A stretch of DNA of 64,000 nt. Origin: Alnus glutinosa. Lineage: Eukaryota > Streptophyta > Magnoliopsida > Fagales > Betulaceae. The stretch is from positions 48,687,654 through 48,751,653 of the forward strand of contig NC_084886.1 in assembly GCF_958979055.1 (NCBI RefSeq), read 5' to 3'. This document shows positions 33,645-46,200 of this stretch, one piece after another (the first letter of the stretch is position 1; every line of letters begins with the position of its first letter). The notes beneath the pieces were generated by a model that saw only the letters and a program-made list of their open reading frames with translations, did no database searches and was not told where the DNA came from. The position numbers and the translations under genes are program-made.

Positions 33645-35050
33645 CGATGAGATAACATGAAAAGAACGACATGATAGGCATATAAAAAAAGAAAAAGTCA
33701 GTCCTTTTGATTATTTACCCACGTGGTTTGACCGTTTGATCATTTTTCACCGGAATCAAATTTCATTCGACAAACTCTTTGACCAAAATTCTATATTATA
33801 CTCCAATACTTGATACATTCCAATCCTTAGGGCATTCACATTACTTACCTAAATTTTTGGTCAATTATTTATTTATTATTAATTTTTTCTATTTTATCTA
33901 CCTATTTTTCAAAAATAGCATCCATCTCGATATCTTGTCTCTAAAAAATTAATCATAAAAAAATAATTAAAAAATATTTAAATGGTATAGGAAAATATAA
34001 GTGAACTAGTTGTAGAGTATATTTGAATAAAAAAATAAAAAGTAGCTTGATTTCCTAAATTTAAGATAAAACTAAAGAAAACTGCTAAGAGTGCTAAGCT
34101 TTTGAGTGGTTTTTTGCTACATAACTACCTAAATTAGCTAAAATGTTACTTTGGCTAATACTAGGTGGATAAAATGTAATTTCTCTTTAATAAATACTGG
34201 GAGGATATATCTCCATTGTTTAGTTATTCACTCCATTCTTATTGTGAAATTCAAAAACCATCCAAACAAGTTTTTGAAATATAATATAATATAATTTGAA
34301 AAATGGTGACACCCAAACAAATGGACAAAAATTTCCTACAACCCACATATAAAAATGATATGTGTCATTTAAACATGTGAGGAACATATATTTTTTTATT
34401 AATGCTATTAAAAAAGCATGTAAGAAGCACATGTTATTTAAATAACATGTGCTTCTCACATATCAAGAGACACATGTCATCTTAGATGTGGGTCGTAAGA
34501 AATTTCTTACAAATTGATTTGTAGAAAATTTCTGTCCCAAACAAATTTAGTTACGAAAATGACAACCAATAGGGATATATAATAAAAAATTATAATTTAC
34601 ACTTTGACATAATCAAAGTGACTACATTTTTCTTGGAACTCTCTTATATATTTGAACTTTTCTAAACAAATTGCTTCATTTATAGATCCATCCTACAGCT
34701 TCATTAAACTATTAACTGGTTAGTGATCAAGTCTATTTGATTTTGTAAAACTAATTTCAAGGAGTTTCTCAGTAGCATATTCAGTTGATATGAATGATGG
34801 CACTGCTGAATCGCTGATATATACAGTTTTCCTCAAGAGACCAAAAGAATCAAAGGATAGAAAAATCAAAATGGGTATTCAACAATTACACTTTGACAGT
34901 AGCGGAGCACACAAGGACAGTAGTGGAATCAGATTTGGACCATTGAAAAAACTACTGAAATTAAATTTGGACTATTGAAAAAATTACAGTAAATACGCTG
35001 TAATTTTTTTACAGTACTTAAGCCAAATCCTTCCCAGAAGTGTGATACTA
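33645..35050. other. Gene-free stretch with palindrome
   Basis: It is AT-rich. The unit at about 34240-34560 looks like a decayed inverted-repeat element around the palindrome at 34423-34456. No exon was recognised. Confidence 0.4.
34423..34456. repeat. Perfect 34-bp palindrome
   Basis: The 17-base half AGAAGCACATGTTATTT is followed directly by its exact reverse complement, with no spacer. It lies at the centre of a looser inverted-repeat region, probably the fold of a MITE. Confidence 0.9.
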
Positions 35051-35061
35051 TGGCATATTTG

Positions 35062-35833
35062 TAGGGGTGTAAATCCAGTAGGTAACCGGGTACCAATCGA
35101 TAATCGGGAAACCAATTTGGTACCCGGTTGAAAATAACCAATAACCGGCTCTACCAGAGTAGTTACTAGTTTTAGCATTTATATATATATATCTAATTAT
35201 AACTGATAACCGGATATATATATATAAATAATAAAATAATAATAAAATTACTAAATTAGCCTTAGCCCTTAGGTTTTACTTTGATTCTCATTCTTTTTCT
35301 TTTCCTTTCCGCCGAATCCGCCTCACTCAGTGTTCACGCATTCCAGGCAAGTCCTTTTGGAGAATGGCTTTGGATTGGAGGAAGGAGACGAGGGAGTGGA
35401 TGGATTCGAGGGTGGCTGCGTGTAGAGAAGGGTTTTGGGAGAGGGCTCTACCGAAGTCAACACCCATAATTTCGAGGAAGAGGATTTTCTCTTTGATTTG
35501 GAGGGAGAGGTTTTCATGGGTTGGCGTGTTGGGTGGTTTTGGAGGACGCTTTTGGGAGAAGGCTCTACCTAAGTCAACACCCATAATGCTGTTGCTCCTG
35601 AAGCAGGCATGTTCCGTACCCGATGATAAAAAGGAGATACAAATACTAGGCCCAAAAACACAATTTTTTAAAATTTCAATACCTTGGTCCAGATAATTGG
35701 ATACTAACCAGTAACCACCGGTTATCACATACCCGCTTAACCGGCTACCCGGTTATCACATACCCGCTTAACCGGCTACCCGGTTATCGGTTTCAGCCAA
35801 TAACCAAAAACTGGCTTCGAGTTTTCACCCTTA
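35062..35833. mobile_element. Non-autonomous hAT element carrying an mTERF-like gene fragment
   Basis: Ends TAGGGGTGTAAA and (reversed) TAAGGGTGAAAA are flanked by a perfect 8-base duplication CATATTTG at 35054-35061 and 35834-35841. The subterminal zones repeat 'ccggttatc/gataaccgg' words. The middle (35323-35590) is not transposon-like. On the minus strand it encodes a stretch beginning LQIKEKILFLEIMGVDFGRA and containing SIHSLVSFLQSKAILQKDLP, which resembles the N-terminal helices of plant organellar mTERF proteins. A second, partial copy of the MGVD.GRA.SQ segment lies at 35545-35585, so the fragment was duplicated. The mTERF match is from memory of the family and needs a search. Confidence 0.75.
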
Positions 35834-35844
35834 CATATTTGTTT

Positions 35845-37235
35845 TTTTCAATTCCAGTACTACGAACTAACGCTTGTATGCTTTAGCTCTAGCTTCCATA
35901 CTACGCTAGGTTCCACCAAATAATGAAGAGAGCCATTTTCAAATCCTCTAGGTGCAAAGCTAGCAGCAGAGATTGTGGTTTACATAGACGGATTTAGATG
36001 CATCCCTATACACTACCTCAATTAGAATCAATCCCAACAAAGCTATAGCCTGTTGTAAGGTTCTTATAGCCTTTTTAACGATCACCTGGTCTAGTGTTTC
36101 TTTTTCCTATTTTGAAATTTATTTGAAGATGCCCATCACTTAGCATGCATAATGCAGAAGATCATTAACTTACGCTGTTTTAGATGCTGAGTGTTGGATT
36201 CTGAAATACTGATGAACAAGGTCAAAGCAAATAAAAGTTTGGATTAATTCCATTTACCCCCTTCTAATTACCTTTCTTTTTGCAATGTTTCTCAAATGTT
36301 TCAATTTTTGCAATGTTCCCTCAATTTACCATTGGGGGTAAACGTAGTTTTCCCTAAAAGTTTTGGGGTCCTTTCTTCGAAGGATGGGAAGTATCTTCTG
36401 AAACATTCTTTATCCATTGCAAGAAGTAATCCTTTGCTTAAAAAAAAACAGCAAACAAACAGTAATCCTTTTAAAATTGATATGTAGCCCAAGTAATGCA
36501 GATTTACAATACAATAAAGATTGCCTACATGTCCTACAGGATACAAGTCCTATATCGTCTTTTACTTCCATTTTCTTTTTTACGAGTAATTTTATAAATC
36601 ACTCTTTTATCCCTCCAAGAATGATGTAACTTTTAAAATTACCACTGGATCAAAATTCAATAATAATCAATCACAAGCTCAATAGTGATCGTAAAAGCCA
36701 CATCATTTTTTAGGGACACAAGAGTGACTTCGCATCATTTTTAGAGGGATATAAAAGTGACAAAAGAGTGACTTCTAGCATTACCCTATGCGTACTACAA
36801 AAACTGGTATTCACCAAAGAAAGCGGAACAGAACTCATTCATGCTAACATGGCAATAGATTTTTCATCACCTATTTATTGAAGCAAACCAGAACAACTGA
36901 AGCAAATATACAGAATAAATTAATGAAGCAATTCAGTTGAATAAGTAGAAAAAGGAAGACTAAGCAGGTATCAACTATCAAGGGAACTAAAAACTTATCA
37001 ATTCTAGATTACTGAACCGATGCACCTACATGACTAATCCATTCCAATGCAAGAAAAAACAAATGGAAACATTCAAGGCCCTAAAAGTTTTGCAAGCTAT
37101 AGCAGTGATCGAGGGTGCAAAGTATCCAAACCTATTTGGCAAAACACATTCCTTGAATTCTTACGGAAATGGTACAAAATACCACTATCCGAGCAAACCC
37201 ATCGGACAGCAGGCAGGTATTGCCCACAAACTCTT
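35845..37235. other. Gene-free stretch and ITPK downstream flank
   Basis: The part near 37240 is likely the 3' untranslated region of the ITPK gene. At about 36585-36785 a unit with inverted GAGTAAT/GGGTAATGCTAG ends resembles the local MITE family but has no matching flanks. No exon was recognised. Confidence 0.4.
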
Positions 37236-37239
37236 CTCT

Positions 37240-38259
37240 TCAAAGTGACCCACCACCTCTCACCTCTTGATGTTCTTCCTCCAGCCCACTAGTCTTGTTA
37301 CTCCTCTCGTCCACAACATGTCGGAAAAAATCCACCAAAACCGACTCATAGGAGGGCATTTTGGCGTACCCAGGAAAGTAATTGATGTCAATCACAAGGT
37401 ACCTACCATTCCCGTCTCTACCATCTCTAATCAAATCAAAGTTGAAAAGCCGAAGCCCCATGGCCTCCCTCAACCCCTTCGCCAACTCCACCACCAACTC
37501 AAACGGCGGCGTTTCTGCCTTCTCCGCAGCAGACCCAGAACACCAATCCTCTTCCTCTTCCTCGTTTCTTGCGGAATTCGAAATCTGCGAGAACGACAGT
37601 AACCCCTCCGTCGTATTATCATTCAGCTTCTCTTCGGGTACATCCGGCAACGACCTGCGCTTCACGCACTTGACGTGGTCTCCCACCACGTAAACCTTGA
37701 AGACCACCCCGCCGTGGTTCACGAACTCTTGCACCACAATCGGCGTTTCCAGCTTGCTCAGCCCGCTGTGGCTCAACACCAAACACATCTCGTGCGATCC
37801 CGCGCCGCCGTCGGCCGAGACCTGCTTCGCTATCACTGGGAGCCTCAGGCCCAGCTCCCGAATCGCGTCCGCACCCTTCAGAGTCTCCGGGTCGTACACC
37901 ACTCTCTGGTTTGGAACCCAGAACGTCTCGCTCCTCAACTGGGTCACCACCTCGAGCATGGAGACCCGGTTGTGGAGCCGCTCGATGGCCCCAGGGGGGT
38001 CGATTACAACGACGTTTGGGTGGTGCAGCGACAGTTGGTGGAGCTGGTGGGCCCAGTCGGGGTTGTAGAGTTTGTGGACGATGCAATCGAAGGGTCCCTG
38101 TTGGGTCAAAGGCTTGGTGGGATCGATTCGGGTGAGATCAACGCCTTGCTGTTTGCTGTGGGTGATGAGTGAGCTCGTAATGAAGGTTTTTTCCTTCTTG
38201 GGAGACAGAGCATAGCCTATGCAGTACCTTGGACACGGAGATGCAGATGGATTGGACAT
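37240..38259 (-). CDS. ITPK1: Inositol-tetrakisphosphate 1-kinase (ITPK1-like)
   Basis: This is a single-exon gene of 339 residues, the usual size and structure for plant ITPK1. The enzyme phosphorylates inositol tris- and tetrakisphosphates (1,3,4-P3 at 5/6, 3,4,5,6-P4 at 1) on the way to phytate and inositol pyrophosphates. Family blocks in order: N-terminal YCIGYALSPKKEKTF (12-26); HKLYNPDW (62-69); RLHNRVSMLEVVTQL (94-108); the ATP-grasp blocks AKQVSADGGAGSH (144-156) and VVQEFVNHGGVVFKVYVVGD (175-194); KCVKRRSLPD (197-206); and the metal-binding end FDLIRDGRDGNGRYLVIDIN (274-293) with YFPGYAKMPSYE. An acidic insert EEEEED lies near 233-238. All key residues are present. It is likely cytosolic or nuclear. 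Confidence 0.93.
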   Translation of the reverse strand: MSNPSASPCPRYCIGYALSPKKEKTFITSSLITHSKQQGVDLTRIDPTKPLTQQGPFDCIVHKLYNPDWAHQLHQLSLHHPNVVVIDPPGAIERLHNRVSMLEVVTQLRSETFWVPNQRVVYDPETLKGADAIRELGLRLPVIAKQVSADGGAGSHEMCLVLSHSGLSKLETPIVVQEFVNHGGVVFKVYVVGDHVKCVKRRSLPDVPEEKLNDNTTEGLLSFSQISNSARNEEEEEDWCSGSAAEKAETPPFELVVELAKGLREAMGLRLFNFDLIRDGRDGNGRYLVIDINYFPGYAKMPSYESVLVDFFRHVVDERSNKTSGLEEEHQEVRGGGSL

Positions 38260-38486
38260 TTCTGATTGGGAGGCGAGAAAAACAAGAGGGAAAAACCATT
38301 AACACGTTCTCAGCGATACTTCAACCAATAACCATGTTTATTGTTTGGAAACGTATCCTTGAGAGATGGAGACAGTGATGAGAGAGCGCGCAAAGAGTGA
38401 ATGCTTTCACCTAACGCCACGTTTCCTGACGGGAATACGTTCCAACTTCCAAGTGAAGTAGAGATGATAAGATCATATTTAATAAA

Positions 38487-38666
38487 GAGTAATGCTTCAC
38501 ATCATTCCCTTATCTTTTTTTTGTTCCCCAAAATTGATGTAGCTCATAAATTACTATTGAATTTTTAATATATCACTATTAAATTTTGATCCAATGATAA
38601 TTTTAAGAACCACATCAATTTTGAGAGGACAAAAAGAGAATAAAGGGATGATGTGTAGCATTACTC
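38487..38666. mobile_element. Foldback MULE-MITE, GAGTAATGCT family
   Basis: Inverted ends GAGTAATGCTTCACATC and (reversed) GAGTAATGCTACACATC are flanked by a perfect 9-base duplication TTTAATAAA at 38478-38486 and 38667-38675. It is non-coding and lies about 230 bases upstream of the ITPK start codon, in its promoter region. Confidence 0.88.
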
Positions 38667-38675
38667 TTTAATAAA

Positions 38676-38875
38676 TGAGAAAAGACTCCTGTTATGCATT
38701 TTTGTACACACAGAGTAGAATTTATGTGATAGGTCATGTGTCTACAAACTGCATAATTTATAAATTTAATAGTACCACAATGTTATTTAAAAATTTTAAA
38801 TAATGTAAAATATATAATTGTATATATTAAAAATGTAATAAAATAAAATATTGGAGACTATCCTATTTTTTTAAC

Positions 38876-38913
<38 letters not shown>

Positions 38914-39690
38914 AAAGAAAGAAAGAAAAGAAAAGCGTGAGACTAGCACGCAAAATGTCGTATGGTTACACACAGGTGTACCCAAGAGAAAAGAAAAGGA
39001 AACCTAGTCATCAGTGGACACTGAATATGTGCTTGCGAAAGAGAAATAAAAGAAATATTATCTTATCCTTTTTTTCTTCAAAGTTTTGGAATACATCATA
39101 TTATTATTTTTTTCAAAAGTAATGTTGTTTTTGCAAAGATTTAATTTATTTTTTTAACAGCAATTATAAGATTTCAGACCCCGTTCCTTTTGGAGAAACT
39201 CTAATATTATAATGTAAATCCAACAGATATTCCAGACAGACAATAATAATTAAGAAACTAAACAGATCATACAATAAAATATAGAAGCACATAAAGATTT
39301 AAAACAAGTAGAAAAGTCCTAGAAAAAACGGGGGAAAAGAACAAAAAAGAAAATTTCTGTCAGAGTCTTGCAGCATGCAAAAAATTCAAAATACATTGAA
39401 CATTGCCCTTGGACATCAGAATTCAGAACTTAGTGTTTCAGTGTCTCAAGAGTTCATATATTCATGATTAGATCACCCCAAAAAAACAACAAAAAAGGGA
39501 TTGATTAAGGTTAAACAAGAGAAAGAAGAAGAAGAAAGAATGAAGGCGCATATTTTACAATTGGCTCTAACAACATTGCATGCCTGTAAGGACACAGCAA
39601 AAGCGCAAACACTAGTGAAGGAATCTAAGAACAAAGACACTTCCCTAATCAAAATTCCTATAAATATAAGAATAGGATGAAAGCGTGTGA
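38676..39690. other. Spacer between ITPK and the UTP13 gene
   Basis: It holds an A-rich run (about 38880-38935) and probably the 3' untranslated region of the UTP13 gene close to 39697. No further exon was recognised. Confidence 0.4.
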
Positions 39691-39696
39691 GATATG

Positions 39697-40177
39697 TCAT
39701 GCCTGCAATGAATTAACTTCAACCTTCGTGTATGCCACACTCCTAGCCTTCTTAGTTGAACTGTCTTTAGATTTCTTTGACTTCCGTTTCTTCGATGCCG
39801 CCTTCAGATCTTCGGAAGTACTTTTTTGCTCCGCATCAGCATTCTTGAAATCAGAATGCATCAAAGACTCAACTTTCCTCTCTTTGGCATCAATTTCTGG
39901 TTCAATAACTGACATTCCAGTCAGAATATAGTCAAACAAAAAACTGTTTCTTAAATGCCTGTCTGTCCTGCCGAAATGCCTTTGAGTATATGGGATAAGA
40001 CCTTCAACGAGTTCCTCTATGCCTTTTATCTGAAAATTCATGGCATAAAAAAGTAAACACAATGCAGAATATAAGAATGATACAATTTCCATGAACTTCT
40101 ATTCATTGTATTTTTCACAAAAAACGTATAATAACAAGCTGCCACAACCCTGCCACTGTGCCATCCCCTAGTGGGGT

Positions 40178-40254
<77 letters not shown>

Positions 40255-43200
40255 ATCCTGGTCAAATCACTTTTTAGTTGGACTGGGGCGTATAATATCT
40301 TTCAATCTTCTTAACTTTTTTGAATTTGTGGATTTTTGTTCTTTTAGCATATAAGGGAGACTGTTGTTATAGAACTGAAAAACAACAGTAAAGTTTCAGG
40401 AGCTGCAGGTCCTATTGAAACAACAAGAATCAATATCCACAAAAACTACTATTTTTTTTTTTTTTTCTGAGCAAATACAACCAAGAAAACAAAGGCAAAC
40501 AAGAAAACCAAGAGAGAGAGAACAAGAAAAGGGGGAGCCTACGGCGGGGAATTTGTCATATGAATGATAGATATCCCAGACCTGCTGACCACTAACATCT
40601 ATCAAGATTTTTTGATACCAGAAATGGGGATCCCTCAAACCCTGCTGGTGTCTGAAAGCCTAGATTACCAAATTTAGACTTATTTCTATGGTTACCTCAA
40701 TTAATTGAGCCATAATCCTACGAAATTCTTTTTTCATTAACTGTAAAAAGCCAGAATAGCAACACTTGGTAAGACAACCACCTTGTTAATCTCTGTTGGA
40801 GGAAGGACGTTGAAAACTCTAAAAAGCACGCGATGTACAACATGACAGAGCTTTGATTTTGTATTCCACTCTCGAACATATTCAAACAGTAGATCAAACT
40901 CTTCTGTGCCAAGAGCATCAAGGAATTTATCTATATGTGCTTCAGCCTCTCCCTTCCTGCAGAGGACTGAGATAAGAAATCTAAAGACGATAGAGAGAAG
41001 GAAAAAGAAAAAGAAAAAAAAAGGATGTCCCTAACCTGAAAAGTTCAGCAAACAACTCAAAAAGTTTGTGAGGCCGGCGAAGTTCAAATGCAATTTGGAT
41101 TGCTTTAGTGTAGTCAGCATCTGATACAGCATTTTCTAATTCTTGACCTTTCAGAACCCCTTCTTCCTGCATAAAATCAAAGTATAAGCCACAAGTTCTA
41201 TGACAATGATATAAGATTTGGTCAAAATGCATGACTATATTAAATAATAACAATCCAACTACACATCATCTACAAACTTAATCAGCTAAACTTGATACAC
41301 ATTGAATCTAGATACTATCCAATGTACTGAGCAATCAGCAACAGCAAGAATTTAGCATACTTCTCTTGGCAGTAGCAAATAAAAAGATTGACACGTTAAG
41401 ATCAGGAGATAATGATAGTTACAGAGAGTCCAAACAAAAATCAGAGGCTAACCAATCTAATATTTTACATACATTGCTATATTAACCAAAGATTTCTGAC
41501 AACTGTTGCCCAACTACTGAAGAATATTGTACAGAGAAACATGAAACAAGTAACTTTCGAAAGAGTGTAGAGATACAGCTTATTCACAATCCTAAGTGGA
41601 TCCCTTTGAAAGAGGAAATATAAGCAAAGGCATCAAATTTTGCTGAATGGTTTGGGCCAGGTGTCAAAAATAGCTGGTGAGACAACTCACTTCTTTACGG
41701 AACACCCCCTCTTTATCATCGGCAGTACAATCATACCACAAATTGAGAACAGCATCCCTGCCACCAGTAGCAAGCATTTCTGACTTCTTCCCAATAGCCA
41801 AGGCCCAAACCTGCAGGGTAAATCCTGTAAGCAAAAGAAAAGGGCAAGCAAAATCTGAATGGAGAGAGAGAACAGAGATAACTTTCACACACAGACCCCA
41901 CTTGTGTGCAGCTACTTAGCCATGAAACATTTTTGGTGAGACACTTTTTGCATGATATATAGATCTACAGAATGAGAGGACCTATAAGATCCAATATAGT
42001 CTACATAATCTAGAGGAGATAACTGACATGAAATTTTGTTAGAAAGAGTGGCAATTATTTATAGATGGTTCAGCACCTTGTCCTCATGCTTATCATATGT
42101 AGCAATGCACTCGCCGGTTTTTACAGTCCATAGCTTTACCACACCATCAGCACCTGAAAACAATTATTTAGCTGATTATAAATGTCATCTGACCAGTAGA
42201 TAAAGCCAAATTGGTAACTTTCAGCCACGTTACCGCAAGAAACAAATTGGGTCCCACGAGTAAGAAAGGATGCTCTTAATACACTTGATAAATGCCCCTC
42301 AAATAATTTCAAGCATGAACCATCAGGAATAGCCCATATCCTTATCGTCGTATCACCAGATGCCGTTATGACACATTGATCAACAGGAGAAAACTCAACT
42401 GACCAAATCCCCCTTTTATGCCCTTTAAGCACAACTACTGGTACCAGATCTGGAAGCCTCCAAACACAAGCAGTTGTATCCTAGTAAACACACACAAAAA
42501 AAAAAGATTCAGCAAATAAACCTAATGAAGCAATCTTATCCACAAATACACTAACTTCAGGAAGGCATTGCCTTAAATGGCTATAGTATTTCTGCTTTCT
42601 CAGCAAAAAAAAAAATGTAAAAAATAAAAGAGGGCAAAAGAGCTGTGCCTCAAAAATTACAAACCTGAGAACCACTGCAGGCTAAACTATCATTTGGTGA
42701 AATAGCTAGAGAATTGATATCCTTATCATGAGCTTTTACAACTGCTTTTGCTTTCAAATTAAGAGGCTGTACCACCTCATCAAACAGACTCTCCAAACTC
42801 CACACTTTAAGAGTAAGATCACTAACAAAACAAGACAAAAAAGAAAAGGTTATGAAGAGAGACAAAATAGTCATACAGAAATATTGCATGCGCCCAGGGG
42901 GGGGGGGGGGGGGGGGGTGTTTATGTTACTGGTGTCAATTACAAGCACCATTTTAAGTTCAAATACTGATAGAAGAGAAGTAAAGCATACAGTTTTGTTG
43001 CATTAAATTATCCACGAGTGGCTAAACATCTACAGAGGATCCGCATGGTATTCAACAGTGTTAAAGCAAAGGAGAAGAGACAATTTAGGAATTTGAGAAG
43101 AAAAATGCTATACTTCCTAAAACTTCTCCCAAATTTGCTCCCCAAATGATGTCACAATCCTATGAGATGGTGACACATTTCCCAAAATAATAAATTACAT

Positions 43201-46200
43201 AGGATTGTGACACATTATTTGGGGAGAAAATTTGGGAGAGAATTTTTGGAAAGTGTAGCATTTTTCATTTGAGAATGACCAAGTAGGAGAAACTCCAACA
43301 AACTGGAATAGGAGAACAGATAGGAATAGGATCAACTTTAGCAAAACACAATATTCAGGATCCATACATTTATTCAAGTGCTAAATAAAACAGCCATAAA
43401 TGCATCCAATTGCAATCGTGAAAATAGTGAAGCTCACCAGAGTACTTCTGCAGTTCTATCATCTTAGGTACTCAAAATATGATAAAAAATTATATTATAG
43501 AGGAAAAATTGGGATAAGCTTCTTCTATGGGGAGGGCAAAAATAATACTGACTAGCTGTTAAATATTTTTCTTAGTGGGAACTTCTGGGCATATTTGTTA
43601 AAATAATATAATAACTCCACCATTTTTACTTCATTTTTTTTTTATAAGCCATTTTTACTTCATTTTGTGCATGATGAACGCAATTCTCAACCTTAAACTG
43701 AAAACCCTTTTAAATATACTTATCTTTTTCTCTGGGTTGAGATCAGGCTCTGCATGCTACATTTACATTGACAAGAATTCTCAGTCACCCTCTCTCTTGT
43801 TTGGTGAGGTAGCAAGAGTGCGGGACGGGTAAGAGGAATTTTAAGAATTGAAAAATCACGGGCAACGATAGTAGAGCCCAGTATTTATTGCCCAGCCCTG
43901 CTTAGGGGGGGACTATTTGCAAAAAAGCCTCCTAGCCCAAAGATTTTGAAAAATACCCCTAAAAATTTTGAAAAACAAACCCCCAAAATTTTACAAAAAG
44001 GCCCCTCCCACCAAGGTTATTGAAACAAAAAACTTTAAGAGCATGTTTGGTACACGGAACAGTCATTCTTTTAGGAAAAAGAATGACTATTACTAGGAAT
44101 ACAAGAAGTTTGAATGGAATGACCATTCTTATTCTTTAGTTTGGCAACAACACATGATTCCCTACTGGAATTGAATCAAAATTTCTAAAAACCCAAGATT
44201 TATAAGAATTAATAATATTAATAATTTAAAAAATAACTTCAAAATCTTTTTTGGTGGCAGACCACCGTGACAGAACACCAGGGTGGTCGCACCACCCCCG
44301 GAGCCATAGTTAATCACCTAAACTATGACATCTGCGACTTGGATCAAATTGATTTGTAAGGTTCAACGCTCATTTAAAGTCACTGTTACTTGGCATGTCA
44401 ATTCGATCTATACATGTGGTCGAGGATATTGATTGCACTATCAAGTTGCAGAACCGAGAATAAGAGAACGAACCAGGGAATAATGGTGAAAATTAGGTCA
44501 ATGTGATTTTATGAAGTAATGCAAAACTATTTCACTCCCAAGACCCCTAAAAAATAAAACAAAAACTGAAGCTTTCAGACACTCAGGGTGGCTGGCCACC
44601 AATAAAATGGTGAGGTTTATATGTTTTATGTTTTATTATTATTATTATTATTTTTATAAATTTTACATTTGCAAAACAAAAATAATAGTAATGAGGTTTC
44701 TTTTTTTTTTGAAAAATCCATGCTTTTCTGCAAGGAATAGCTAGTCCTCTCATTTTTTTGAGGAATGAGAATAGCCATTCCTAGGCATAATCTGCAACCA
44801 AACAAAGGAATGACTATTCCTAGTCATTCCACGCTTTTAATAAAATTTTTCTTACTTATCAAAAAAAAAACTATTCCTAGTCATTCCATTGCAGGAGTCT
44901 ATTTCATTGGGGTGAAAATGCAGGCGGATAATAACCGTCTGCATCCACTATCTACACATCCATTATCCACTATCCACATATGCGGTTAGCAAAAATACTA
45001 TCCACATATGCAGATGCGAATATTGGTTTTAGGGTATGCGGATGTGAGCAACATGTTTTCTTAGTGTTGGCAGCATGCATAGGAAGCTCAAACATTAACT
45101 TTAATTCAGTTATTAATGCTCTAGTAGGTTTTTGTTATGATTCTCACAATAACAAAACTAAACATCAATGATAAAATAAAAAATAAAAAAGTTGGTAGTT
45201 CAATACAGTTCTTTCCTTTCCAATTTTTTGTATTTGGTGGAGATTGTGGACAATGGGCTAAGTGAGTTGGTTTAAGTTGAGGCTCAAGCTTTTGAGCTCT
45301 CTTGGATGAATGGGGATCAATTCTTTGGTTGGTTGAGGGAAGACGAGGAGGGTTAGCTTGTGTTGTATTGTTGAGTAAATGGAGCGTTGCCTGGCTTAAA
45401 AACACGGTGGAGTCACTAGTAGGTAAGCCAAAGGTTACGGAATTCATCAAATCATCTAGGGAGGGGAACAAGGCATTTAAGAGGGGCTAACAGATCAGAC
45501 CGGTATCTGGAACTAGCCTCCCTGTGGTAGGCAAATCCTTGATTCATTGCTTATAGGAAATGAATGTTAGGATAGTAGGATCAAATATGGTGAACCAGGA
45601 GTGCTTTGTAAGCTGGATATTGAGAAGGCCTATGATCATGTCAACTGGGAGGTCTTATTGTACTTGTTGAGAATGTGCATATTTTGGGAGAAATGGTGCT
45701 CTTGGATAGCGCATTGTATCCCTTCGGAGTGCTTCTCTATTTTAGTGAATGGCAATCCGTCCAGTTTCTTCAGTAGCTCTTGTGAGTTGAAATATTGATA
45801 TGACAAGGATGCTATGCCAAGATGGATTGTGCAGGAACTCTAAACACGCTAGACTATTACAGGAGCTTTTCCCACTTGACCCTTTGTCTCCTTTTTTATT
45901 CATTATTGTCATGGAGGCTTTAAGTAAAATGCTTTCTACAACTGTTGATGGAGGTCTTTTCTCAGGCTTCTCTATGGGGTCTAGGTACTCTGTTGTGGTT
46001 AATATTATCACACATGTTGTTTGCGGACAATACCTTAATTTTTTGAGGGGCCAATCCTGATCACCTTCACTACCTACGTGCTTTATTCTTATGTTTTGAA
46101 GTTGTCTCCAGTATCAAGGTTAACCTGGCTACGTCAGCCTTAATTCCTGTGGATAATGTGGATAGTGTAGATGGGATGGATGGCATTTTGGGCTGGGGGT

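Noticed and set aside
37675-38172. Long plus-strand and other minus-strand frames over the ITPK gene
   Set aside because: They are shadows of the GC-richer ITPK coding sequence; the minus-strand frame 38259-37240 carries every family motif.
45601-46060. An active reverse transcriptase gene at 45.6 kb
   Set aside because: The frame breaks repeatedly after SSSCELKY and the catalytic region is not continuous; the copy is dead.
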